From NCBI GenBank assembly GCA_965657335.1, contig CBFHOH010000019.1, forward strand, positions 1-64,000: a stretch of 64,000 bases of DNA, in the 5' to 3' direction. A program made the translations under genes and the position numbers. The stretch is from UBA4582 sp965657335. GTDB lineage: Bacteria > Pseudomonadota > Gammaproteobacteria > Pseudomonadales > Azotimanducaceae. Position 1 is the first letter of the stretch, and the number at the start of each line of letters is the position of its first letter. Shown here piece by piece: positions 53,260-62,032 of the stretch. Under the pieces are notes generated by a model that worked only from the letters and a program-made list of their open reading frames with translations, did not search any database and was not told where the DNA came from.

Positions 53260-53459
53260 TCGTCAGCAGCCTCTTCAATTGCTTTTACAATTTTGTCGGT
53301 TCGTTTGTCTTGGTAACGATTATGCACGACGAAAAGTGCGTGAATGATGCCGGGTATCCATAAAAACAGGCATAGTACAATGTTAATGATCCCTTGAATC
53401 GGTTTACCGCAGATGAAAACAGCTACAGGCGGTAGTAGTAAGGCAAGAATGTAAAGCAT
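53256..53459 (-). CDS. YqaE/Pmp3-family small membrane protein
   Basis: A 67-residue protein with two membrane helices: MLYILALLLPPVAVFICGKPIQ and IINIVLCLFLWIPGIIHALFVV. The P-P-V-A and W-I-P-G-I-x-H-A features are diagnostic of the Pmp3/YqaE family, stress-linked proteolipids of the inner membrane. Much of the longer open frame upstream is not coding. ATG 53459 has AGGAG 8 nt upstream. First gene of the operon Pmp3-like, DUF2959, lhr, deacetylase. Confidence 0.85.
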   Translation of the reverse strand: MLYILALLLPPVAVFICGKPIQGIINIVLCLFLWIPGIIHALFVVHNRYQDKRTDKIVKAIEEAADE

Positions 53460-53595
53460 AAGTTTTCTCCTGTAAAAGGGGCGGCTGAATAAACCCTTCA
53501 AGGGCCGCCGGGAGAACATTAAATCTTGTTTTACTTGTCTGGTTCCAGTTCTTTCTTGTCTTGTAAGCGCGTTCTTACAAAAAGAGTATGCAAGC

Positions 53596-54978
53596 TCATA
53601 CGAGACGAAAGTATCGTTCGTATTCCCATTCGGTGACATTTTTTGATTCCGGGTCACCGCCTTCTGTATGAAATGCAAGCCACTCAGCGCGCCGAGTGTT
53701 AGCCCAGTATTGGGTAAAGTCTTCGCCGAGATACGCGGGTAAATGTTGGTTGTTTTCTAAAGCTTCGATAGCGGTAGTGATCGTTGTGGGCAATTTTTCA
53801 CTCGTGACTGCATTACCCCAGGCCAGTTTCTTTGTCTCATCGGGTAACGCCAGGTCGTTATCTAGGCCGGCGATGCCAGCAGCGATTGTGGTTGCTAATG
53901 CGAGATATGGATTGAGGTCCGCAGCGCCAATTCTATTCTCGATTCTGGTCGCAGATTTACTACTCGAAATGAGGCGCAGGGCTGTCGATCTGTTGTCCAT
54001 CGACCAGGTTGCGGTCATAGGTACTGCCGTATAGTCGCGGAACCTTCGGTACGCGTTCATCGTGGGGCTTAAGAAAGAAACAGAACCAGAGAGGTTCGCA
54101 ACCTGACCAGCCAGCCAACGATTCATGAGGTCCGAGCGGTTATCAGGCTTGTCTGAATCGTAGAATACAGGTGTACCTTCGATGGTTGTCAAAGAGTGAT
54201 GCGCATGCATGCCAGAACCAAACAGGGACGAGGGTGCCGCCATGAAGGTCACCGCCATGTCCATATCCAGCGCAACCTCGTACAACACTTGCTTCGTTCT
54301 AACGACGTTATCGCAGACCGTCAAAGGATCTCCGGCATTGATATTCAGCTCGATCTGACCTACGCCAGCTTCATCGTTCCATGCTTCCCAACCGATCCCT
54401 TTCCATTCCAGGCGTTTAATTACCTCGGTCATAAACGGCGCAGCGTGATAGGCGTTTTTTAACAGATACATGTTGGGTTTTTCGCTGGCACCCACTGCCC
54501 GAAGCTGCTGATATTGTTTTCGTTTAATGTCTTCGAAAGATTCATCGAACAGATAAAACTCGAGCTCGAAGGCTGCTTTCATGCAATAGCCGCGTGCTGA
54601 TAATAAGCGAATCATTCGCTTTAGCTGAGTTCTGGGACACAGCCGAAGCTCCTCCCCAGTTGCGGTTGTAAAATCGGCAATGCAGTGGCCAAGTGCTGGG
54701 TTGGTGCCGTCAGAAATCAGCGTGTCGATATCCGGCTTCACCAGAATATCCCCGAAGTTTTCGACTCGCTGGTCGTGCCAGTGGCTAAGATGCGGCGAAC
54801 CGGCAATGTCTATGGCGATTGCGGTGTCGGCAATTGCGTGGCCCGCAGGTAATGAGCCGTAAAACTTACTACGGTGAATATATTTACCGACACCGGGGCC
54901 ATCTAGTGTGGTTGCGTGTGTTCGGATGATATCCACATGATGCCTGTCGAACCAGTCAGGTAGATCTTCTATAGCCAT
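53596..54978 (-). CDS. Glutamine-synthetase-family ligase (PuuA-like)
   Basis: A 460-residue GS-fold ligase. Metal/glutamate-site residues appear in AAFELEFYLFDE, NDEAGVGQIELNI and GMHAHHSL; NRSTALRLI is the ATP/phosphate part, and ENRIGAADLNPYLALA closes the site. It lacks the adenylylation loop of GlnA-I. By similarity it belongs with gamma-glutamyl-amine ligases (PuuA) and other GS-like enzymes of amine use, so glutamate plus an amine is a better guess than ammonia. It follows the SCP2-like gene by 35 nt. Confidence 0.85.
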   Translation of the reverse strand: MAIEDLPDWFDRHHVDIIRTHATTLDGPGVGKYIHRSKFYGSLPAGHAIADTAIAIDIAGSPHLSHWHDQRVENFGDILVKPDIDTLISDGTNPALGHCIADFTTATGEELRLCPRTQLKRMIRLLSARGYCMKAAFELEFYLFDESFEDIKRKQYQQLRAVGASEKPNMYLLKNAYHAAPFMTEVIKRLEWKGIGWEAWNDEAGVGQIELNINAGDPLTVCDNVVRTKQVLYEVALDMDMAVTFMAAPSSLFGSGMHAHHSLTTIEGTPVFYDSDKPDNRSDLMNRWLAGQVANLSGSVSFLSPTMNAYRRFRDYTAVPMTATWSMDNRSTALRLISSSKSATRIENRIGAADLNPYLALATTIAAGIAGLDNDLALPDETKKLAWGNAVTSEKLPTTITTAIEALENNQHLPAYLGEDFTQYWANTRRAEWLAFHTEGGDPESKNVTEWEYERYFRLV

Positions 54979-55013
54979 CTTTTATCCTTGCTGGCGGTTT
55001 GCATTATCAGTGT

Positions 55014-55646
55014 TCAAAGTTCGCCTAGTAATCGCTTGATTGAAATCTCTGTGAGTACCGACAGATGCTCGACGCTAGCGTCTACTGCGACCGCTCCTGT
55101 CATTGCTGCTGAGACAAACACGCTTGTACCGTTAACTAATTCGAGCAGTTTTTTTGGTTTGCCGTAGATGGTGACCTCGGGTTCGATATCTTCTCGACCG
55201 AGTACAAGCTCAAACTTGTCATGAGTAGAGATTAGTCTGATGGCAGAGGGCACACGCGGCTGATCGCAGACTGCCTGCCAGTAGTTTTTTGCCTCAGTGA
55301 CCCAGTCTTGCGTGGGAGGGGCGAGCAGCTTACCCACTTTGATTGCGAATAGGGGGTGACGCAGCAAACCATCTATCCGAGGTTTGACCCTCGTGTTGTT
55401 GAAGTCCAGATGGATGATAACTTTAGCCTTCGGACTGATTCCCCGGCTGACCGCCATTGTCGTTTTGTTGATATTGACCGAGACTTTTTGGGGATCAGTG
55501 ATAGAACTGAGCGCGAAGCAACCATCAAGTTCGTTGACAATCTTTCGATGCGAATCGCTGGTCATCGCGCGTTTGAGTTGTGCGCCAATGATTTTGACGA
55601 TCGGTACAGGATCGTTCTCAAGCTCGATCACGGGTGCAGCGTGCAT
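55014..55646 (-). CDS. SCP2-like sterol-carrier fold protein (tentative)
   Basis: A 210-residue soluble protein I recognise only in part. Two regions look like SCP2 strands: DPQKVSVNINKTTMAVSRG, and FELVLGREDIEPEVTIYGKPKKLLELVNG, the latter with the fold's typical G-K/R-x-x-x-L-L turn. No signal peptide. SCP2 domains bind lipids or acyl-CoA; here the ligand is unknown. Start and stop overlap ribBX by 1 nt (TAATG) so the gene is translated with it. Confidence 0.5.
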   Translation of the reverse strand: MHAAPVIELENDPVPIVKIIGAQLKRAMTSDSHRKIVNELDGCFALSSITDPQKVSVNINKTTMAVSRGISPKAKVIIHLDFNNTRVKPRIDGLLRHPLFAIKVGKLLAPPTQDWVTEAKNYWQAVCDQPRVPSAIRLISTHDKFELVLGREDIEPEVTIYGKPKKLLELVNGTSVFVSAAMTGAVAVDASVEHLSVLTEISIKRLLGEL

Positions 55647-56758
55647 TATTCATTTTCCACAAATTCTGTGACTTCCAAATGGAAGCCCGATATTGCATTA
55701 AATCGGGTGGGAGAGCTTAGTAGCCGCATCTTGCCAACGCCCAGATCACGCAGAATTTGCGACCCGGTTCCAACCACGCGATATACCCCAAGCTCAGTGC
55801 TAGCTTTTAGCGAGGCAGGTGTTGCTGGAAAATGCTCTATTTCGGCGATGTCTTCAGCTTTGCTTGTCGTCTGTCCAACAATGACGACAACGCCATGGTC
55901 CTCGGCAGCTACTTTTGCCATGGACTCAGACAAGGACCAGGACTTTTTGACATCGGGGAGTTCCGTGCCAATCACATCGCGTAGCTTGTTCAAAGTTTGC
56001 ACGCGAACAAGGCAGGGCTCGTCTTCGACGATGTTGCCTCGTACCATTGCGTGGTGAATACAATCGGAGATGCTGTCGGTGTAAGTGCGAAGCAGGAATT
56101 CACCGTGGCGGGTATTAACGGTTTTCTCATCGATTAGCTCAATCGTCTTATCGTTCACTGTCCGATATTGGATCAGGTCGGCAATCGTGCCCAATTTAAT
56201 GCCATGTTTTTCAGCGAATATTTCGAGTTCAGGGCGTTTAGCCATCGTGCCATCTTCGTTCATCACCTCAACAATCACTGATGAGGGCTCGTAACCTGTC
56301 ATTCTGGCGAGATCGCAACCGGCTTCCGTGTGTCCCGCACGCGTAAGGACACCGCCTCGCTTAGCGACAATTGGAAATATATGCCCCGGCATAACGATAT
56401 CTTCTGGACTCGCATTTGCCTTGACTGCGGCCCTCACGGTGACCGCACGATCTGCCGCAGAGATGCCGGTTGTAATGCCTTCAGCTGCCTCGATCGATAC
56501 AGTGAAATTGGTTTCGTGTTGCGAGCGATTGTTTTCAACCATAAATGGCAAGTTGAGCTGTTTGCCTCGTTCCTCGGTCATGGTCAGGCAAATTAATCCG
56601 CAGGCTTCCCGCGCCATAAATGTCATGTGCTGTGGCGTAACGACTTCTGCGGCAATGATAAGATCACCTTCGTTTTCGCGATTTTCATCATCCATTATCA
56701 GAACCATTTTGCCCTGACGAAAGTCTTCAAGGATTTCTTCTGCACTGCTGATAGCCAT
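55646..56758 (-). CDS. ribB: 3,4-dihydroxy-2-butanone 4-phosphate synthase with inactive GCHII domain (RibBX)
   Basis: A 370-residue fused protein. The N-terminal RibB domain is complete: DENRENEGDLIIAAE, TDRAVTVRAAV-type loop (DRAVTVRAAVKA), HTEAGCDLARMTG. The C-terminal RibA-like domain (from about 205) lacks the zinc cysteines of GTP cyclohydrolase II: where CLTGDxxxSxRCDCG is expected there is CLVRVQTLNKLRDVIG. Such hybrids (RibBX) have been described as working only in the RibB reaction, often as a second copy. A separate RibA must exist. No FMN riboswitch was seen upstream. Confidence 0.9.
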   Translation of the reverse strand: MAISSAEEILEDFRQGKMVLIMDDENRENEGDLIIAAEVVTPQHMTFMAREACGLICLTMTEERGKQLNLPFMVENNRSQHETNFTVSIEAAEGITTGISAADRAVTVRAAVKANASPEDIVMPGHIFPIVAKRGGVLTRAGHTEAGCDLARMTGYEPSSVIVEVMNEDGTMAKRPELEIFAEKHGIKLGTIADLIQYRTVNDKTIELIDEKTVNTRHGEFLLRTYTDSISDCIHHAMVRGNIVEDEPCLVRVQTLNKLRDVIGTELPDVKKSWSLSESMAKVAAEDHGVVVIVGQTTSKAEDIAEIEHFPATPASLKASTELGVYRVVGTGSQILRDLGVGKMRLLSSPTRFNAISGFHLEVTEFVENE

Positions 56759-57008
56759 TCTTTTAGCGCCTACTTGTTAAAACGATTAGTTTAATGAGCT
56801 GATGAGTCACCAATCCGGTTCGCCGTCGGTTGAAACTGATTTCATGACCGAATTTAACGGTTGCTTTTATCATCACGTTGTTGGCGAAGATTATACGCGA
56901 ATTGTCCGGTATAGTCCGGTTCTGAAATATTTCGTTTGTTAGATTGCTCAGCTTGTACCAGTGTTGCGCTAATCGATGTGAAATTCCTGAAACAGGGTAG
57001 AAAAAGCC

Positions 57009-58502
57009 ATGACAACAGATGCAAACCAGATCAGTTTGCTGAAATCCTTAACCGAACTTTGCGGTGACAGGTTGATTACCGATGATGCGCGCCGCCGTGT
57101 GTATGAAGCTGATGGATTAACAGCAAAAAAGCAGGTCCCCTGGATTGTGGTACTGCCGGAAACCATCGCTGAAATTCAGCAGATTATGCGGTTGTGTCAT
57201 CAGGCTAACGTGCCCGTAGTGGCCCGAGGCGCGGGTACGGGTTTATCTGGTGGTGCTATGCCACACAGCGAGGGCGTGCTGCTAAGCCTGGCCAAGTTCA
57301 ACAGAATACTTGACGTCGACACCGCTAATTTGACTGCGCGGGTGGAGCCAGGGGTAACTAATCTGGCGATTTCCGACGCGGTGCGTCATCTGGGGTTGTT
57401 CTATGCACCTGATCCGTCGTCGCAGATTGCCTGCACAATTGGCGGGAATGTGGCGGAAAACTCTGGCGGTGTACACTGCCTAAAATATGGTTTAACTGTT
57501 CACAACGTCAAGCAGCTAAAAATGGTCTCGCCAGAGGGTGAGTTGTACGAGGTGGGGAGTAGGGGTTTCGACAGTGCGGGTCTTGATTTGCTCGCGCTGC
57601 TGCATGGCTCTGAGGGCATGCTCGGCATCGTCGTTGAAGTGACGGTCGAGTTGCTGCCGATTCCAAAAAACATCGCGGTGGTACTGGCTGCTTTTGGCTC
57701 TGTGAATGAGGCCGCCGGGACTGTAAACGCCATTATTTCGGCGGGAATACTGCCGGCAGGTCTCGAGATGATGGACAGACTTGCGATCAAGGCGGCGGAA
57801 GCCTTCGTTAATGTCGGCTATCCGCTAGATGCGGAAGGATTGTTGATCTGCGAGCTCGACGGTACTGATGAAGAGGTCGCGCATCAGATAGAGAAACTGC
57901 GGCTCATCCTAGATAATAACAACGCCATTCAGGTGCGGGTAGCAACCGATGAAGCAGAACGCATGCGACTCTGGTTGGGTCGCAAAGCGGCTTTTCCCGC
58001 TGTCGGCAGATTGGCGCCGGATTACTATTGCATGGACGGTACGATTCCCAGATCAGCGCTGGCAGATGTGCTGGCAAAGATAACAAAATTTTCCGAGCAG
58101 CACGGTCTCGATGTAGCGAATGTTTTTCACGCCGGAGATGGCAACCTGCACCCGCTAATTTTGTACGATGCCAACAAAGCTGGAGAAATTGAACGCGCCG
58201 AGGCTTTTGGGGCCGACATCCTGAAGCTGTGTATCGAGGTTGGTGGCACCATTACCGGCGAACACGGCGTCGGTGTCGAAAAAATTGATCAAATGTGTGT
58301 GCAGTTCACCTCAGAAGAGCTTGAATTATTTCATGGCGTAAAGACGGCGTTCGATGAATTGAGGATTCTTAATCCCGGTAAAGCCGTACCTACGCTAAGC
58401 CGTTGTGCTGAATTCGGCGCTATGCATGTTCATTCTGACGGGGGTGAGCATTCTCATGTCGGACTCAACGCGCAGAAGTTCTCCAACTTGGACCGGTTTT
58501 GA
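57009..58502 (+). CDS. glcD: Glycolate oxidase subunit GlcD
   Basis: A 497-residue FAD-linked oxidase. FAD-binding domain: VVARGAGTGLSGGAMPHSEGVLLSL, then TIGGNVAENSGGVHCLKYGLT, and the C-terminal GDGNLHPLILYD, GGTITGEHGVGVEKI, RILNPGKAVP. Oxidises glycolate (or D-lactate) to glyoxylate with GlcE and GlcF, feeding electrons to the quinone pool. SD present; the region 56759-57008 holds its promoter together with that of ribBX. Overlaps glcE by 1 nt. Confidence 0.94.
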   Translation: MTTDANQISLLKSLTELCGDRLITDDARRRVYEADGLTAKKQVPWIVVLPETIAEIQQIMRLCHQANVPVVARGAGTGLSGGAMPHSEGVLLSLAKFNRILDVDTANLTARVEPGVTNLAISDAVRHLGLFYAPDPSSQIACTIGGNVAENSGGVHCLKYGLTVHNVKQLKMVSPEGELYEVGSRGFDSAGLDLLALLHGSEGMLGIVVEVTVELLPIPKNIAVVLAAFGSVNEAAGTVNAIISAGILPAGLEMMDRLAIKAAEAFVNVGYPLDAEGLLICELDGTDEEVAHQIEKLRLILDNNNAIQVRVATDEAERMRLWLGRKAAFPAVGRLAPDYYCMDGTIPRSALADVLAKITKFSEQHGLDVANVFHAGDGNLHPLILYDANKAGEIERAEAFGADILKLCIEVGGTITGEHGVGVEKIDQMCVQFTSEELELFHGVKTAFDELRILNPGKAVPTLSRCAEFGAMHVHSDGGEHSHVGLNAQKFSNLDRF

Positions 58503-59584
58503 TGGATGCGCAAACGCTAGCGCTTGCTGAGCGGATCGCTGCGGCCTATCAAAACGGCCGTCCGCTTCAAATCAAGGGCGGCGGCTCAAAGTCATTTTTG
58601 GGAAACCCGATGCCATCCAGCATGCTTGAGTCTATCGACTGTAAAAGTCATGTCGGCGTGGTTGATTATCGCAAAGACGAGTTGATGATCCGGGTCAAGG
58701 CCGGCACAAAACTCGCCGAGGTAGAGTCACTGTTGGCTGAAAATGGCCAGCGTTTACCTTTCGAACCACCGCAGTTTTCAGGCTCGGCAACGATCGGCGG
58801 AATGATTGCGGCAGGATTGTCCGGCCCAGCGAGACCTTATCTTGGGTCGGTAAGGGATTACGTGCTCGGCGTCGCATTTATAGACGGTCGTGGTATCAGT
58901 TATGAAATGGGCGGCCAGGTCATGAAAAACGTTGCAGGTTATGACGTATCCCGATTGCTGGTTGGTAGCCTCGGTGAAATGGGGTTGATTTGTGATGTCA
59001 GTCTTAAGGTTTTGCCCGCGGATGAAGTATCCGTGACTTATTCATGGACGGCCTCCGCAAAAGCAGCAGTGGCTGATTTTCAGCGACTCCGAAAAGAAGG
59101 ATTACCACTGTCTGGCAGCGCCTGGGTTGATGGTCAGGTTTATATTCGTTTGGGTGGGTCGAGATTAACGATTGCGCACGCCGGCAAACTTGTTCCGGGT
59201 GAAAAACTGGCAGACGCAGAGGGTACGCAATTTTGGCTGGACCTGAAGAATCAGCAGCTCCCTGTATTTCAGGGTGACGGAGCCCTTTGGCGTGTTTCGG
59301 TTGAACCAGATAGCGAGGCGTTACTATCATCGGCGCAAGTCATAGAGTGGGGTGGCGGTGTCAGATGGCTCAAAAATCCCGCTTCGAATCCCAGACAAGT
59401 ACAGGATCCAAGCGCTGTGACGCTGTTCCGTCCTGATCAGGAATCCATTGTTCCAGTGATGGAAATACCCTATCAGCATTTGTCTGGCGCCGTGCTTGCG
59501 TTGAACCAAAATCTAAAACGGACCTTCGACCCGGGCGCAATCCTGAATCCGGGCAGATTGCTGGCAATGGTCTCGGAACAATAG
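58502..59584 (+). CDS. glcE: Glycolate oxidase FAD-binding subunit GlcE
   Basis: A 360-residue FAD-binding protein related to GlcD but lacking its C-terminal catalytic half. The PCMH-type FAD loops are QIKGGGSKSFLGNP and ATIGGMIAAGLSGPARPY, with VMKNVAGYDVSRLLVGSLG typical of GlcE. The ATG overlaps the glcD TGA (TGATG); a TTG one codon before is ignored. Confidence 0.93.
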   Translation: MDAQTLALAERIAAAYQNGRPLQIKGGGSKSFLGNPMPSSMLESIDCKSHVGVVDYRKDELMIRVKAGTKLAEVESLLAENGQRLPFEPPQFSGSATIGGMIAAGLSGPARPYLGSVRDYVLGVAFIDGRGISYEMGGQVMKNVAGYDVSRLLVGSLGEMGLICDVSLKVLPADEVSVTYSWTASAKAAVADFQRLRKEGLPLSGSAWVDGQVYIRLGGSRLTIAHAGKLVPGEKLADAEGTQFWLDLKNQQLPVFQGDGALWRVSVEPDSEALLSSAQVIEWGGGVRWLKNPASNPRQVQDPSAVTLFRPDQESIVPVMEIPYQHLSGAVLALNQNLKRTFDPGAILNPGRLLAMVSEQ

Positions 59585-59587
59585 AAC

Positions 59588-60823
59588 ATGCAAACAAAGA
59601 TACATTCAGAACTGATAAATGAGCCAAGGGTGCAGGAAGCAGATGAGATTTTGCGCAGCTGTGTTCATTGTGGCTTTTGTATTGCTACATGCCCCACTTA
59701 CCAATTGTTAGGCGATGAGTTGGATGGTCCTAGGGGGAGAATCTATCTTATCAAGAACATGTTGGAAGATAACGATATCACTCGAGAAAGCCAGACCCAC
59801 CTTGACCAGTGTCTGACATGTCGTGCTTGTGAAACTACCTGTCCCTCCGGTGTGAAATACGCCCGGTTAATGGAAATTGGCCAGGAAATATCGGAAGAGT
59901 TGAGGCCGGCAGGTATTGGTGCTCGCATCCGCGACACGCTATTAAGAAGGCTTATGCCGACTCCTTCGATTTTCGCTGCGCTGACGCGGATCGGTAATTT
60001 ATTTAAGCCAGTACTGCCCGCGCGGTTGGCTGAAAAGGTGCCTGCTATACCTGTCTTATCGTTAGAGGCGGTTAAAGCGCCTGTCGATCCGGTTAAGCGG
60101 GTGTTGGTATTGGAGGGTTGTGTACAAAAAGGCGCTACGCCGCAGGTGAATCAAGCGCTGGCTGCCCTATGTGCGCAGCATGATATATCGGTTAGTTTTC
60201 TAGCCGGTGAAAGCTGCTGTGGTTCGGTAGATTATCACTTGTCAGCGCAAGAGGCCGGTCGGAATAAAATGCGCAGGTTGTTAGATCAGCTTCATCCAGT
60301 GTATGCAGACTATGATGCAATTGTCTCCACAGCTTCGGGTTGCGGCGCTACGCTCAAAGAATACGAGCAAATTCTTCAATACGATCTTGCTTACAAACAA
60401 AAGGCGCGAGCGGTTGTGAGCAGGATTAAAGATGTGAGTGAAGTGTTAGCAGATGTCGACTTTACAAATCGCGCTGAAAATAAACTGCGCCGAGTGGCTT
60501 ATCATTCGCCGTGCACGTTGCAACACGGACAGAAACTCACTGGTGTGGTTGAATCTCTATTAACCCGTGCAGGTTACGAGCTGGTGCATGTTAATGACTC
60601 GCACCTTTGTTGTGGATCGGCCGGCACCTATTCGGTCACACATCCCACGATCGCCGATCAATTACTCGATAATAAACTGTCTCATTTGCAACATCACGCG
60701 CCCGAAGTCATCGCGACAGCCAATGTTGGCTGCCAACTGCACCTCGCTAGTCGTGCCGGGGTACCGGTTGTACATTGGGTCGAATTGTTAGCGCAGGATT
60801 ATTCGGGCGGCAATATACAGTAA
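59588..60823 (+). CDS. glcF: Glycolate oxidase iron-sulfur subunit GlcF
   Basis: A 411-residue protein with two 4Fe-4S ferredoxin motifs (CVHCGFCIATCP and CLTCRACETTCPSG) and two CCG domains (ESCCGSVDY and HLCCGSAGTY), as in GlcF and HdrD-type subunits. Accepts electrons from the GlcD/E flavins and passes them to quinone. 3 nt after glcE; a hairpin terminator follows. Confidence 0.94.
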   Translation: MQTKIHSELINEPRVQEADEILRSCVHCGFCIATCPTYQLLGDELDGPRGRIYLIKNMLEDNDITRESQTHLDQCLTCRACETTCPSGVKYARLMEIGQEISEELRPAGIGARIRDTLLRRLMPTPSIFAALTRIGNLFKPVLPARLAEKVPAIPVLSLEAVKAPVDPVKRVLVLEGCVQKGATPQVNQALAALCAQHDISVSFLAGESCCGSVDYHLSAQEAGRNKMRRLLDQLHPVYADYDAIVSTASGCGATLKEYEQILQYDLAYKQKARAVVSRIKDVSEVLADVDFTNRAENKLRRVAYHSPCTLQHGQKLTGVVESLLTRAGYELVHVNDSHLCCGSAGTYSVTHPTIADQLLDNKLSHLQHHAPEVIATANVGCQLHLASRAGVPVVHWVELLAQDYSGGNIQ

Positions 60824-60829
60824 GTGATC

Positions 60830-60858
60830 GCGTTTGCCGGCATTGAAAAGGCAAACGC
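60830..60858. terminator. Hairpin between convergent glcF and carbamoyltransferase genes
   Basis: Perfect 9-bp stem GCGTTTGCC (60830-60838) and GGCAAACGC (60850-60858) with an 11-nt loop, 7 nt after the glcF stop. No T-run on either side, so it may serve as a two-way stabiliser or a weak terminator. Confidence 0.5.
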
Positions 60859-60881
60859 CAGGCAGGATCTTGTCCAACTCA

Positions 60882-61811
60882 CTACTTTGCTTCCCGATAC
60901 AGCCACCAAAGAATCCCTTTTTGGGCGTGAAGTCGATTCTCCGCCTGTTGGTACATGATCGCACGGGGGTCTTTGGTCATCTCCGCACTGATCTCAAAAC
61001 CGTCATGAATTGGCATATCATGCATGACTTTGCAGTCCACCCCTTTCAGCAACGCTGAATTAATCTGATAGGGCATCATTTCCCTGAGCTTTTTGTCGTT
61101 TTCTTCCTTGTGGTCAGGATTGTTGAAGTACTGCATATCAACCCAGGTATCGGTGTACACAAAATTGGCACCTTGCACCGCTGCGCGAGGGTCGGTTGTG
61201 TGCGATACAGTATCAGATTCAATAATCAGGTTCTGTACGTAGGCGTCTTGTGACTCGCCGTTATCAACTGCATCCGGGGTGGCGAGCGTGAGGTTGATAC
61301 CTAATTTGTGACAAATCGTCACCAGAGAGTTAGAGACGTTGTTCTGCACACCAAGATAGGTCAATTTAGCATCTGCGAGCTCACCTTTGTGGTGCTCCAT
61401 GATGGTAAGCACGTCGGTCATCGCCTGACAGGGATGGAATTTCTCGTCGCAGCCATTAATAACGGGTACCTGACTGGCGCGCATGATTTTTTGCAGGTCT
61501 TCGTTGTAGAGCAATCTGGCCATGATGCAACTGACGTTGCGCGAAAGATATTCGGTCTCATGTTCAATGCCTGATAAGACAAAATTTGAGGTCATCCAGT
61601 CGATGTAAATCGCATGGCCGCCAAGTTCAGTCATCGCTGCTTCAAATGAAACGCGGGTACGCGTGCTGGTTTTCTGAAACAGCATCGCCAGTGACTCACG
61701 GTGTAGCAGATTGTGGAAGTCTGACGGGTTGGCCTTGATTTCAAGGGCTTTGGTCAGAATTTCCCGCAGCTCTGCAGCGGTTAGGGATTGCAAATTAGGA
61801 AGGTGTTTCAT
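60882..61811 (-). CDS. OTC-fold carbamoyltransferase of unusual acceptor specificity
   Basis: A 309-residue transcarbamylase. The carbamoyl-phosphate loops are intact: STRTR (residues 49-53) and HPCQ (126-129). The ornithine-binding loops are changed: where OTC has DVWVSMG this has DTWVDMQYF, and where OTC has HCLPAHRG this has HDMPIHDGFE (His264, Asp265, Met266, Pro267). This argues for an acceptor other than ornithine, though automatic annotation would call it ornithine carbamoyltransferase. No other arginine gene is near. ATG 61811 is used; a longer start (TTG) would lie in the leader T-run. See the leader hairpin at 61831-61857. Confidence 0.8.
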   Translation of the reverse strand: MKHLPNLQSLTAAELREILTKALEIKANPSDFHNLLHRESLAMLFQKTSTRTRVSFEAAMTELGGHAIYIDWMTSNFVLSGIEHETEYLSRNVSCIMARLLYNEDLQKIMRASQVPVINGCDEKFHPCQAMTDVLTIMEHHKGELADAKLTYLGVQNNVSNSLVTICHKLGINLTLATPDAVDNGESQDAYVQNLIIESDTVSHTTDPRAAVQGANFVYTDTWVDMQYFNNPDHKEENDKKLREMMPYQINSALLKGVDCKVMHDMPIHDGFEISAEMTKDPRAIMYQQAENRLHAQKGILWWLYREAK

Positions 61812-61830
61812 GAGAGCATTTCTCTTAGCC

Positions 61831-61857
61831 AAAAAAAAAAGACCGGCATACCGGACC
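61831..61857 (-). promoter_or_regulatory. Leader hairpin plus T10 before the carbamoyltransferase (possible attenuator)
   Basis: On the minus strand: CCGG, loop TATG, CCGG (weakly extended by G-T pairs), then two bases and ten T, ending about 19 nt before the ATG. No gene stands upstream on this strand, so the element is in the leader and looks like an intrinsic terminator acting as an attenuator. The stem is short. Confidence 0.45.
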
Positions 61858-62032
61858 CTTAATTTAACCAGCGAACCCCGTTTATCGGGCGCTTTGTTAC
61901 GTCATGGTGGTCTATCCCAGAACGAAGGACGGGAAATTACCGGAATGTTCGCGACTTGTACAGCCCTGATTATCGCGATGTCATCAGTGTTAAGATCACG
62001 TCAGTGCGCAATAATAAAGAGAGGCAAAGGAT

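Noticed and set aside
56790..56850. CTGATGA followed by GAAAC, like a hammerhead ribozyme core, between ribBX and glcD
   Set aside because: Stem II does not close directly next to the core and no stem III or cleavable U-H site can be drawn, so the match is chance.
56759..57008. FMN riboswitch sought upstream of ribBX
   Set aside because: No conserved FMN element sequence or multi-stem junction was found.
61845..61980. Arginine-rich leader peptide before the carbamoyltransferase
   Set aside because: A frame with several Arg codons exists, but it has no start codon after the preceding stop.
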